Positions 32,699 through 64,000 of a stretch of DNA of 64,000 bases are shown here, piece by piece. The position numbers and the translations under genes were made by a program. Every line of letters starts with the position of its first letter. The first letter of the stretch is position 1. Below the pieces are notes generated by a model. The model made no database searches. It saw only the letters and a list, made by a program, of their open reading frames with translations, and was not told where the DNA came from. Location: positions 17,769,164 through 17,833,163 of the forward strand of contig ML677333.1 of assembly GCA_007922305.1 (NCBI GenBank), read 5' to 3'. The DNA is from Dermatemys mawii (taxonomy: Eukaryota > Chordata > Testudines > Dermatemydidae).

Positions 32699-33665
32699 GT
32701 GGGCACCCTTTGGTCTCAAGAGACCGGGGGTGTGCGCCCCTGAGAGGTAAAGAATTTACTGAGTTGGTTTTATGGCAGCTGTGGACGTGGCTGAAGAGAC
32801 CCACTCGAGAGAGACAATCTCTGCCACATCTTTCACATTTAAAGGTGACGTTTCGTCCCTTTGGGCTCTGTGAGCTCCTTTCTCCTCTGCTAAATTGGAC
32901 TGCTTCCTCTTGTAACTCTGGAGATATTTTTTAGGCTCTTGTTTCCAAAGGCTGTGGTCTTGAGTGTGATCTTCCCACTTGTCCACATCCATGTCCATTT
33001 CTTCTAGGTCTCCTCAGAAAGCAGCCTTTAAACACAATTTTGGGCATCCTTTAGGTCTTTTCCCCGATGCCAATTCGCCATAGAGGATGTCCTTTGGGAT
33101 GAGTCCATTATTCATTTGGCACATGTGCCCAAGCCAGCGGAGGTGTCGCTGTTTGAGGAATGTTTGCATGCTGGGTATGCTGGTCTGTCTGAGCACCTCA
33201 GTGTTGGTGCCTCTGTTCCTCCAGGAGATTCCAAAGATCAGATGAAGGCAACACATATGAAAGCTCTTGAGCTGCTTTTCCTGATGAGAATATGAGTCTT
33301 GCTCCCATACAAAAGTGTGCTAATAACACATGCATGATACACCCAGATCTTTATGTTTGTCATTTTGCCATACCCTCTTGTTCAGTCTAGACGTTGTGGT
33401 GGCTTTTCCAATGAGGATGTTAAGTTCTGTTTCAAGTGAAAGATTGACAATGATAATGGACCCCAGGAATGTGAACTCGCTCACTACTTCAAGTGCATAG
33501 TTGTTGATCTTGACGGAGGGTGCTTTCTCAACAACTTGGCACATTATGTTTGTCTTTCAGCCCGAAGTCTTGGCAGGCTTTGGAAAAACTGTCAATTAGG
33601 TTTTGAAGATGCGCTTGTATGTGGGTTGTCACTGCTGCATCATCACCAAAGAGGATGTGCTGGAT
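32699..33665 (-). pseudogene. Non-LTR retrotransposon C-terminal remnant with zinc finger
   Basis: Minus-strand pieces, in coding order: NNYALEVVSEFTFLGSII with TSRLNKRVW (33320-33544), then GISWRNRGTNTEVLRQTSIP, LKQRHLRWLGHMCQMNNG and PKDILYGELASGKRPKG (33014-33256), then a C2H2-like finger (32772-32837, C-x2-C-x12-H-x4-H around CGRDCLSR). This order is typical of the end of a widespread animal LINE ORF. Family not resolved. Frameshifts separate the pieces. Confidence 0.75.
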
Positions 33666-33669
33666 AAAG

Positions 33670-34860
33670 GCCTACAGTCCTCAACCAACTGACAGGTAAA
33701 ACAGTTGGGTTCTAATCCCAGCTTGTCACTGCCCTGCTGTGTGACTCAGAGGCAGAGAGATATGAAGTAACATATTCAGTTTTCTCTCTCACCTTTTGTC
33801 TGCCTGGTCTATTTAGATATGCAGAGCAGGCACAGTCTCTCAATTTGTGGATATACAGTGCCTAGCCAGTCAGTTGGTTGAGGATGGTAGGACCTTACTA
33901 TAATACAAATACTTCTCATTTTTTACAGCTTTGGTAGTAATTGGTTAATTTTGAATAACTGTTTTCTTACTCTGAATTATACTATAGTTCAGCAACAGAA
34001 TCATCTGAACAATTTCTATAGGCTACAAGGGATATTTCAAATTAGATTGATAACACAGGGTAAGTTGATTATTAGATGTAAGACCAGAACAATAAACATG
34101 GTATGAGAGAACTCAAAACCACTCAAACTCAAGTTGTTGGGCCAAGGGAATCTTGTCTGAAAAATAAGATAAAATGCAGGAAAATAAATAGAATTAGAGC
34201 TGCATGGCCGTCTTTTCTACAAAGGCAAATAATTGTATAGGTGAGCTGGCAGCCACCTGTAACTATTTACCTTCTTCAATGCCTACCATAGTCTGTTTAG
34301 TCACCTGTTGCACATTGTCTGTCTAAATCCTACACTGGGAACTCTCAGGGGCAGAGTATGTTATTTGTTGTACAGTAGGGTCACTACTGATGCATTGACT
34401 ATAGTTTGCAAACCACTGGCTTTGTGAAACATTGTTTCTTATACTGTTACCACTGACTCATCACCTTTATTTTTGAGGTTAATGTAATTATTAAATGACT
34501 CCTTGAAAAAGAACTGTGGGAGAAGAGTTTTTTTTGTTCTGTTCATTAATGCTTGCTTCCTCCCTCTGCAGCAAGTCTCTGGAACACCCATACTATTCAA
34601 AAACACCAGATTTTTTATTTTATATGTTCTTATCCTAGATGACAAGAAATAACTGATGTACCTGACTAGCACTTACCACACATAGATATTTCAAATGAAT
34701 AAAGATTATTAATTTTGCTCATCTTGGTGGCGATGTGGGACCTTGGTCTCTCTCTCATTTAGCAGACACGGCCCCAAACAGTAAAGTTTGGCTCTGGACT
34801 CAGATTTTCCTCAAGGATCACAGACGATGGGACACAGAGAATTTTAGTTTAGGCCTCATT
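33670..34860. other. Intergenic, no gene seen
   Basis: A diverged MIR-like piece may lie at about 33,700-33,760 (GGGTTCTAATCCCAGCTTGT, GTGTGACTCAGAGGCAGAG). Otherwise unassigned. Confidence 0.45.
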
Positions 34861-35390
34861 TCATGCACATCCTTCCCACTATCTCCAATGATGCTGGCAT
34901 TTACAAACTGACAGAGTGAAGGGGAGTTATTATCTGAGGATTTACTAACAATAAATAAAGTCAAGTGGCTAAATGACAAACGTGAGGTGGAGCAGCCCTG
35001 GTTTGTATCGGAGGAGGGAGTAAGTTCTGAAGTTTGCCACTAGAGTGTGCACCGGCTTTTGAAGTGTGTGCTCAGACCCTGCTCTTTGAACAATAGATTT
35101 AAAAAATGCTTTAGAAATTACATTGTGCAGCTTTTAACTTTACTTTTTCATTTTAAGATTGACAGTGTTTTTTTTTTTTTTTTTTAAGGTCAGCGGACTT
35201 TTCCCACCTTTTAGAACTAGTTTCCACATTGCCTGTCCCCTATTGTTATGGGTAATTTACAATCCACATGTGCAGGGTTTTAGACTGGACTCCTGTTATT
35301 GACAGTGACTTTCATTTGTAATGTTGGAATATCTGCAAATGATTGCACAGAGTCCTGGCAAGTGTTGATCCAGAATATCCTGGATAATGC
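34860..35390 (+). repeat. Segmental duplicate of ADI1 exon 2 region
   Basis: Matches about 14,505-15,000. The best part, 34,987-35,098 versus 14,654-14,765, is ungapped at about 84% by hand count. Beyond that, similarity is patchy (CTTTCATTTGTAATGTTG and TCTGCAAATG with CTCTCATTTGTCAAGTTG and TTTGCAAATG). A T-run of about 18 bases sits at 35,169-35,187. Confidence 0.65.
34887..34986 (+). pseudogene. ADI1: ADI1 exon 2 pseudo-copy
   Basis: Aligns with ADI1 exon 2 (14534-14653). GATGCTGGCATTTACAAACT corresponds to GATGCTGACAAGTATGAGAC, and ACTAACAATAAATAAAGTCA to ATAACGATACATAAAGATAA. The copy lacks about 20 bases, which shifts the frame, and has an in-frame TGA at 34917-34919. The splice acceptor AG is lost. 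The donor GT survives as GTGGAG. No copies of exons 1, 3 or 4 were found nearby. It arose by DNA duplication rather than retrotransposition, because intron sequence is included. Confidence 0.8.
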
Positions 35391-36159
35391 AGCAATCAAA
35401 TCCACTCCTTTTTTTCTTTTAATCTTTCTCTAACACTGTGATTGTGACTGTTTCACCCATTCCATTGAGATAAGAATCTCTAATCTTGTAATCCTCAAAC
35501 TGACTTGAAGAGCTGAGTAAAAAAGCAGCTTTCTACTATAATTACCTGAAAGTTAGCCAGCCCTGGATCTTGTTTACATTCAGTGCTGCTGAACTACTAT
35601 ACCTATTTTAATACTTATGCTGCTACTACCGTACTATGTAAATGAGCAAGTGTCCTGCTACATACAGTACATCACTCCCAACCACTGATTTCTGTGTAAG
35701 GGTGAAGTCTTCTAGCACTCTAGATTGTTCTTCATCCATTAGCTCATATCCTGTTTCAGAAACTTTCTAATCAGTCACTCTGGGGGCTCCTTGTAACAGC
35801 CTGGGTAATAGCAGCCAAGTAGGTAGCAGCTTGAGATATATAGGCACACTGACTGATTTGTTGCCACCTGCATTCTGTATGGTATGTCTGCATGCTGAAT
35901 TTTTAGTCATTTTTAACATGCTGATCAACATGATGTTAAGGTCTAGCGGAGACAGGACAAAAGTTTATGGCTGCAGCCAAGGAAAAACTGTGGGTCAGGA
36001 ACAAATCTTTATGTAGTATATACAGTACTACAATCATGTTAGTTAGCATGTATAAAATCACAACTAAAAATTCAAGTGCAGATATACTCTATGAGTTAAG
36101 TTCACCCCTATGCAGCTTATGCCCTTATACAGCTTAGGCTTTATTTTGGGGACTTAGAT
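35391..36159. other. Intergenic, no gene seen
   Basis: Searched for duplicate ADI1 exons 3 and 4; none seen. No repeat assigned. Confidence 0.5.
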
Positions 36160-36255
36160 TGTAAACAGTTTAGGTCAAGGATCATCCTTTTATGTTTGTT
36201 CAGAACATAAAAATGGGGCCTCAATACAGAGATCCCTATGAGCTACTGAATGAAA
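36160..36255. repeat. L2/MIR-like tail repeat, opposite orientation
   Basis: Runs TAGATTGTAAACAGTTTAGG, CATCCTTTTATGTTTGTTCA, AATGGGGCCTCAATACAGAG, GAGCTACTGAATG. This order resembles an L2-type 3' tail and is the reverse of the copies at 7,685 and 46,482. Confidence 0.45.
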
Positions 36256-37875
36256 AATAATATACTCAATTGCCCTTCAACTTGTCCATTTTTGGATGGC
36301 CACTCATGGACAAAGTGGGTATTGAAGAGAGATTTGAAGGAGGAAAGGATAGAAACGTACAGATCTGTTCAGGATGGACATTCCATGCATAACGCGTCTA
36401 TTTGAATGTGTGAAATAAATCAAAGCATATTTAAAACCTGATGTTAAGGCAACATTATGCTTGAGATTTTAACACTATAAAAGTCAATTTATTCCAAGCT
36501 ATGCTTTCTACATCCTCCCAAAACACGGCCAGATGACCAGAGTGAGTGTGGAATTCTGCCTTCATTTACACTCTGGAAACCTCAGGATTGCCTGGGGATC
36601 ACTAAGGGCAAAATTTAGCCATAAGGCATAAAAGTTAACACCATCTATAGCTATTAAAAATCCTAGATGTGTTCTGAATGGCTGAGATATGGGGAATTCT
36701 GAAGCTACTAAACTGTATGCATGTAAAATCTCAACCATATTGCAACGCTGACAATTTCTTGCATTTTATAACCAGTTAATTTAAATAGATTATGCAGTAA
36801 TAATCAAATCCACTTTCTACATTTTAAAATTTAAATATTCTGAAAGTTTACCAACGATATCATTTGTTTAATGGCTCATTGAGTTTAGAGGTTTTACAGT
36901 TCAAGTTTCCTCAATAACACTTATCAGAATAAAGACTTCTGGTGACAAAAAAAACACAGAAAACATGCTGAAATGGCATCTGTGTAATAGGCAGTGTATC
37001 TGCATTTAAAGTGATTTGTGTCGGGGGGGTGGTCTCTGGTTACATAACAGGAAAAAGAAAAGCTGGGTAATGAAAAAAATCATTTTGCAGGCAATTTACC
37101 ACATGCTTCAGAAGATCTTCAGTGTTTTGTTTTTTTAAAGTTTGATTCCCCAAGTAGGACATAATCCGATTTTCTGTTCCCCCCTGCACCTTGTTGTAGT
37201 TCTTTATGCTAGTGCCAAGTGAGTGTAAGATGCTACAAAATCAGAATGGTAGCAATTTACTCCCAACTTTGCACTGGTACAAATTGCTACAATAAAGTGC
37301 AGATTGAATCTGGTCCATAGTAATTGGAGATAGCAAAGACCTATTCAGGCCTCCTAAAAGTGCAGTTATAATTGCATGAGAGACCATTTCAGATACTAAA
37401 CTGATGCTACTCTTGATCTTAAGCAAAATGTCAAGAGATGCTGTATCCCAGAACAATGTTATTTACACTGCATTGTAATTTGAGCTATTTAATTGGAATT
37501 GGTTTCTGTGATCTTCCATGTCTACAAGGAAAATGTGCAGTAGAAATATATCCTGGTTACATAACTGTCTAGAAGAAATATTAAACATGGAAAAGGGGAT
37601 CAGGTAGGGAAGACTGTGCATATAGTAAATTATACTAAAACTATCTTGGGTTTCACTGAACACCACTTTGGACCAGATCCTCATCTGCTGTAAACTACAC
37701 TGACTTTATTTGAGTGATGACAGTATACTCAAGTTGAGGATCTGCCTCATAGTCTGTATATTACATCTAAAATTATAGCAATATGTTGTGCTATCAAAAA
37801 GAGATAAAAACTACTAATAGTTTTATTTCACTGTGCTAAAATACTTGCCAAAAAATCCTAAGTGGCTCTTAAATA
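36256..37875. other. Intergenic, no gene seen
   Basis: AT-rich. No gene, RNA or confidently assigned repeat. Confidence 0.5.
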
Positions 37876-37955
37876 AGTGACCAAGAGTCCTGCGGCATCT
37901 TAAAGACTAACAATTTTTTGTTAGTCTTCACAGAGCCACAGGACTCTTGGTCGCT
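37876..37955. repeat. Foldback pair of the GGCACCTTAAAGACTAAC repeat
   Basis: The left arm AGTGACCAAGAGTCCTG..GACTAAC (37876-37912) and right arm GTTAGTC..CAGGACTCTTGGTCGCT (37920-37955) are inverted copies separated by a T-rich loop. After it comes CCAGAGTAACACAGCTACCG, the usual continuation of this family. Confidence 0.7.
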
Positions 37956-38393
37956 TCTGCAAATCCAGAGTAACACAGCTACCGCTATGATTCTTAAATA
38001 AGTGTTAGCAATGATATCTTACAACTAGTTTAACTGAGTGCATGTCTTTGCTGGACTAGTTGGGTTCAGATTCAGCTGTGGAACACTGACCTTAAGCCAC
38101 AGAAGTCCTATACAGATTTAATTTTTTTAAACTTTTGGGAGCATGGGTATCCATTGTATCACCATACCAATAACTTATGGGAGAAATAGCATTCTAGAAT
38201 AATGGGCCAACACACTTGGCCATACAGCTATTATTGTGCTGACAAAGTTTTCAAAAATGATCGCTGATTATAGATACCTCAGTATTTGACTGCCCAACTT
38301 GGACACCTCAAAGAGGTCTGATTTTCAGAAGTGACCACTTAGCACTTTCTGAAAATCAGGTCCCTATAGGGTGCACCTCAAGTTGGACCTCTC

Positions 38394-38425
<32 letters not shown>

Positions 38426-38430
38426 GAAAA
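38394..38430. repeat. (GAAAA)n microsatellite
   Basis: An A-run followed by about five GAAAA units. Confidence 0.9.
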
Positions 38431-39264
38431 TCTTACTAGCTACTTTTAAAAATGTAGGCCCTGTACTGTTCATAAGCAGTGAGATATCACAGTGGTAGGT
38501 GTAGTATAAAAACCTGACTAGAGGACATGGTGTTGAATCATTGTAGCTCAAGACTCCGTATTGTCCCAGTGCAGTAATTCATGATGATAGGCTACTCCGA
38601 CTGCTGTAAGAGAATCTTACTCCTGACCATTACTGTGCTTGAGCACAATGTACAGCTCTCTCTATTTGTCCTACTAAGACTATTTTTCAGATTAAGAGAG
38701 TATTTGGATTGATTCTCTATCAAATAGGGATAAATTAAGGGATGGCAGTGGTTCTTCTGTTGATCCAGAAACTTCATTTGAAAGTACAGGGTTTTAAATA
38801 CTGGATTAAAAAATGAAACAATCAACTGTGAGTGCACAAATGTGAGGAACTGAGTTTATTGGCTTTGGAGGGTGGGACATACACACTAGAAGATGCTGAA
38901 AGCAAATCTGCATTCAGGATTTAACTTTTTATGATAAATGCTACTTGTACAGACATTCTCTAAAACCCTTACCCATGTTGTGAGACTTGATAATGTCATG
39001 TTTCTTCCCTAATCACTGAAGAATTTATAACCACCACCATCACGACAAGTCAGCTCACAAGTGTCACTCCTAAAAAAGGGAATCCATCTGAGTAAATGTG
39101 ATTGTGGATACTACAGTTAGGAATAACTGTAAATAGTAACAGATCTGCAGAGATGAAGCTGGCTATAGATCAGCACAAAATCCCATTAGTGACAGGCAAG
39201 GATTATTGTTCCAGACCATGTAGATAGTATAGTAATTCTGCCATATGTCCATAATTAAAGAGAT

Positions 39265-39270
39265 TTTATT
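39265..39270 (-). terminator. TRAPPC12: TRAPPC12 polyadenylation signal (minus strand)
   Basis: TTTATT on the plus strand, i.e. AATAAA on the minus strand, about 96 bases after the TRAPPC12 stop. Another candidate lies at 38855-38860, so the 3'UTR could be longer. Confidence 0.5.
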
Positions 39271-39365
39271 TTGTTTCATTCCTAAGAGGAACATTTACAT
39301 ATTAGCAAGTATGTACAATTTTAAAAATTAGCCTTTCATCAAAAAAATTGGTAGATGAAAACAAA

Positions 39366-60412
<21,047 letters not shown>

Positions 60413-62739
60413 CTGCAGCAAATTTTTTAAAACTAACATGAGTCTAGGCATTCTGGAATTAGGCAGCATTTTGTATTATATGCAAGTATCTACAGTTGTC
60501 ATAGTCTGTATGTAAAGCAATTCAAACAAGAGTGTTTCACATGGACACATTTCAAAAACAACTGATTATTACAATAGCTAGATCAATCATAACAGAGAGC
60601 CTTTGTACCGTAGAGCTGATGTTAAGAGTTCAGGTTTATGATACTCACAAAGCATTGAAAGACAGCATATACCAGAGACACATGCATTTTGTTAAGCAAA
60701 ATATCAAATATGCCCCAGAAGAGAATGATTATTAGCTCTTGCAAAAATGTCAAACTGATTCCAGAAGAGAACTGAGGTTTTTTAAAATTTTATTTTATGT
60801 AATTTTATATTCATTGATGCTCTGGTTTTAAATAGAATTTGCCCTCTTTGTTCCTAATTAAATAATGATCCTAATGCTCAGCTCCATTTCCTTCCCAAAG
60901 TTGGAATTCTGTTGCTGTTTTTTATTTATTAAAGAGTTTAAATAATATAAGCTATGGAGTAGGCAAAAAATTAAGTTTGCTGAATCATCTGGAGAATAAC
61001 TATGTATAACTATTGGAGCTTCTGGCTTAAGATAGCTGCACTTTGAAAAAATATATATCTACAGTTTTATTTGTAATGTAAGCCAACTGAATTTCTCCAG
61101 TACCGTTATGGTGTATCCAAATGTCTCTCTGACTCCTGAAGATTACCCTATTTTTGCTGCTTCCCATCCCCTCTTAAATCACAGCATTTCAGTTGCATCT
61201 TTTTGGTCACAGTAGACTGAATGGGAGACCCTTAAGAGCCTGGTAAGCCACCCACTCTTTAATTAGCTGGTGGGTTTAGTTTATCAGAAACATAGGAGGC
61301 ACTCCCTCTCCTGGGGGCCGAGTGCTTTCTGCTCATGTCAGTTCAAAGAGAGATTATTTACAGTGCAGTAGCACTCAAAATGTGCTTTGTGCTTTCCAAA
61401 CAATAAACGAAATAGGGTAACATTGCTGAGAGATCAATTGATTCCAGAGCTTAAATTCTATTTTTCAAATGGCTTAGGCATTAAGAGCCTTTTGAAAATG
61501 GGGTTTAGGAACTTAAGGAATAGATTTTTAATGAAACGAAGGTGCCAAAAGATGCAGCTGGGAGGCTAGTGCCTCTTCAGCAGTGTACAGAAATGGCCAT
61601 TTTAGTCAACAGGCAGTCAAACGGAAAGAGCTTATTTTGCAACAGAGGAGAATCATGAGTTAAATGCAACTCTGATATAATTACACTGATTTCATTCTGG
61701 TTACACCAGGGATGATTTTAGTCCAAGGCAGCTTTGTCTTCTTTTTACATTTTTGTCTCCGAGTGTTTATTAAAGTTTCTTTCACGGTAGCATTAGCATT
61801 TAAGTGGTCCCACCCAGATTTTCAAGTGAACACATCACTGAGGTGAATGGAAGAAACAGTTCATACCCTTGCTGCTGATGATACTGTTTGTCGGGAGACA
61901 GTTCTCTGCAATGCTGGCTTAACAGGGCAACAGCATATTGATTTATGCAGGGAAGGCTAGTGGTACTACATAGTGCATTAGCAATTTCCACCCCTTGTTT
62001 CAAAAGAAGAAGCTTAACTTCTGCAGAAAAAGGCATAATTTGCAATGAGACACAAATTGTAGGACATGCAATTCTGCAGTTCCTGTGATTGTTTCCACTG
62101 GTTATACTCATAGCTATATTTGAACTCAGAGTAAAAATGTACAGGATCTAAATTCTTCATTGAGGCATACCCTCAGCTATACATTCAACTACATAAAACT
62201 GGATTCTGGGAAAAGTTTCCATTCAACAATCTGCCTAAGGAATCCATAACAGAACTCTAGCTATGAATGCATGACCCAGATTAGGGTAACCTTTATTTTT
62301 CTGTGTGGATATGGTGTTTATCACAAATGGAGAATTATAATACTCTATTATAATCCTAATATGGATTACACAGGCAGAAATTGTACTAACTGACCATAGA
62401 AACTTTGATTATGCCCCTTGATACTGACTTGAAAAGCTTTGATTATACCAATCCTTGAGCTCTTTTGATTAGGACCTGCCCATTTGACTACAGTTTATAA
62501 TGTAACATGGTCAAATATTTACTGATTAAAACTGATTGGCTGGTTAAACCTTAGAGATGACTTCACGCCCCGTGTTTATATCTGATGAAGTTTTGGGTGC
62601 AACATCATCAGACCTCATCTTGAACACTGAGTGCAAATTGTGAATACCTAATTATAAAAACACGCTGGCAAATGAGTTCACATAAGAGTAAAATGATGAG
62701 GGGGGGTGGAGAGACTGAGTTAAGAGCAGAATGAAAGAG

Positions 62740-63075
62740 TTAAATGTGATGTGCATAGATTGGCTAAAGTGATGTCTGCAAATATCTGAATGGTGTAAAC
62801 AGCAAGGAGCGAGAGGTAATATTTAGGATTATACAGAGAAGTTTTAAATTAGGGATGATGGGATGAAATTAAGTAAAGGAAAACAGAATGATAGGAAATT
62901 TTCTTACAATGAGACTGTATTAGTATTAGACTGGAATAGTCTTCCAAGGGAAGTGGTGTCAACCTCACAGGTTGGCTCATTAAAAACTAGACTACGCGTT
63001 AGAAAACAATCATGCATGGGCAGGGAGCTAGAATGTGAGATAATAGGTCTTTTCCCACCTCTAGCTTTTATGATT
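62740..63075 (+). pseudogene. LINE (CR1-like) C-terminal remnant
   Basis: In frame: LVLDWNSLPREVVSTSQVGS, LKTRLRVRK and IIGLFPPLAFMIP, preceded by CTGAATGGTGTAAACAGCAA. NSLPREVV matches the 'WN.LP.EVV' motif near the end of CR1 ORF2. The tail CCACCTCTAGCTTTTATGATTCC differs from the other CR1 copies here, so it is another subfamily. Confidence 0.65.
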
Positions 63076-63892
63076 CCAAGATCATCATATTTACATAATG
63101 GGTATCCATAGACACTTCTGTAAAGGAGAAGGAGGGCTAAGGATTTTGAAATATTCCTCCTTCACTTTTAAAGTAATAAAACAAAACACTCTTGGCTTAT
63201 GGCTGCAAAGATTCCCCATCATCAATTCCCCCTTATTTTTAATGTTATTTCTTTGCCTGAGCCATGACTTTTTCTTTTAATGTGGAGAATGTGTTCTACT
63301 TATGACACTGCAGACAAGGTTCTGATTAACGGATTTATGTGACCAATTATATATGCAGAAATGTCAGATTTAGTATTTTTTTTTCTAAATAGTTTCAAAT
63401 GTTTTAGGTGGTTAAATTACCAACTGTGTAAAATTTCTCATCTATCCTGTTGGTGCATCTTCCTCTTTATTCCCTCCTCACTCCCTTACATCTGTTCCTG
63501 CAATTGCTGTCATAGAGGTGCACTGAAAGACAAAATATGTATCTGATGGCAGACAACTAAAGCCATATGGTTGTTAGGCCTTCAAAATAACTGAAGAGTA
63601 GTATCTCCTTTAAAAAGGAAAATAAAAAGAGGAAATGCATATCTTTCATCTCAAGGTTGATCAGACATCCTTATTGTGGCAGGGAGTCATGGCTAATTAT
63701 GTCATAAGTGGATTTTGCCCATTTTAATATAGCCAGCTGCAACCTCTGACACATGCCAAAGAGTGTAGCACTTCAAATACCAGATAACACCAGACCAAGA
63801 TTTGAAACACTATAGTAATATATTGCATGCCAGTGTATGCAAAATTCAATATGGCAGTACCATGCTGATGCCGAACTCAGAAGCAGTTAGGA

Positions 63893-64000
63893 CAGGGGTG
63901 GGCAAATGTTTTGGCCTGAGGGCCACATCGGGTTTGTGAAATTATATCGAGAGCCGGATAGGCAAGGTCCCGCCCTCAATCCAGCCCCCTCCCACTTCCC
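63893..64000. mobile_element. hAT element start, runs off the window
   Basis: CAGGGGTGGGCAAATGTTTT, then GGCCTGAGGGCCACATCGGG: the left terminus of the same hAT family whose right ends are at 20539 and 56292. Confidence 0.75.

Larger units (their letters stand above)
60413..64000 (-). other. TRAPPC12: TRAPPC12 intron (partial)
   Basis: At least 3.6 kb. I searched for the preceding exon (ending near TVCSK in the human protein) and did not see it. It contains a CR1-like remnant and the start of a hAT element at the window edge. Confidence 0.7.

Noticed and set aside
35391..39264. Search for duplicated ADI1 exons 3 and 4 to make a second ADI1 gene
   Set aside because: No stretch resembling [10 protein letters not shown] or [11 protein letters not shown] was found; only exon 2 and its intron flank are duplicated.

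Overview
This is a vertebrate nuclear locus, most likely from a turtle. Three conserved single-copy genes are recognisable from their exons: the last two coding exons of RNASEH1 (+), all four coding exons of ADI1 (+), and the last six coding exons of TRAPPC12 (-). RNASEH1, ADI1 and TRAPPC12 also lie next to each other, in these relative orientations, on human chromosome 2p25, so the window is a conserved synteny block. The turtle assignment rests on the repeats: several CR1 LINE copies with the (TTCTTATG) or (ATTCTATGA) 3' ends, a tRNA-derived SINE with a CR1-like tail, many short hAT elements with 8-bp target-site duplications, and PIF/Harbinger-like elements with ends near GGCCTGGTCTACACT. 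It is an inference, because no species-specific gene is present.

Layout. 1-3,900: 3' end of RNASEH1 with its 3'UTR. 3,900-11,050: intergenic, with hAT, Harbinger-like and CR1 insertions, including a three-deep nest of hAT elements (9,874-10,673). 11,050-18,150: ADI1, with a CpG-rich promoter/exon 1, four phase-0 coding exons and a polyadenylation signal at 18,139. 18,150-39,260: a 21-kb gene-free, repeat-rich interval between the convergent ADI1 and TRAPPC12 genes. It holds a 3-kb hAT-flanked unit with a perfect 8-bp target-site duplication, a Harbinger-derived block with a Myb/SANT-like remnant, CR1 copies, a LINE remnant with a C-terminal zinc finger, and a broken copy of ADI1 exon 2 with its flanking intron. 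39,260-64,000: the 3' part of TRAPPC12 on the minus strand; its upstream exons lie beyond 64,000.

The three genes do not form a pathway. RNase H1 removes RNA from RNA/DNA hybrids, ADI1 acts in methionine salvage, and TRAPPC12 is a membrane-trafficking (TRAPPIII) subunit. I found no new multi-gene system, no CRISPR array, no prokaryotic feature and no extra intact protein gene. The observations most worth follow-up are the ADI1 exon 2 duplicate, whose intronic part is better conserved than its exonic part; the precisely delimited hAT insertions and nests; and the weak splice donor of ADI1 exon 3, which would give a short isoform if the intron were retained.
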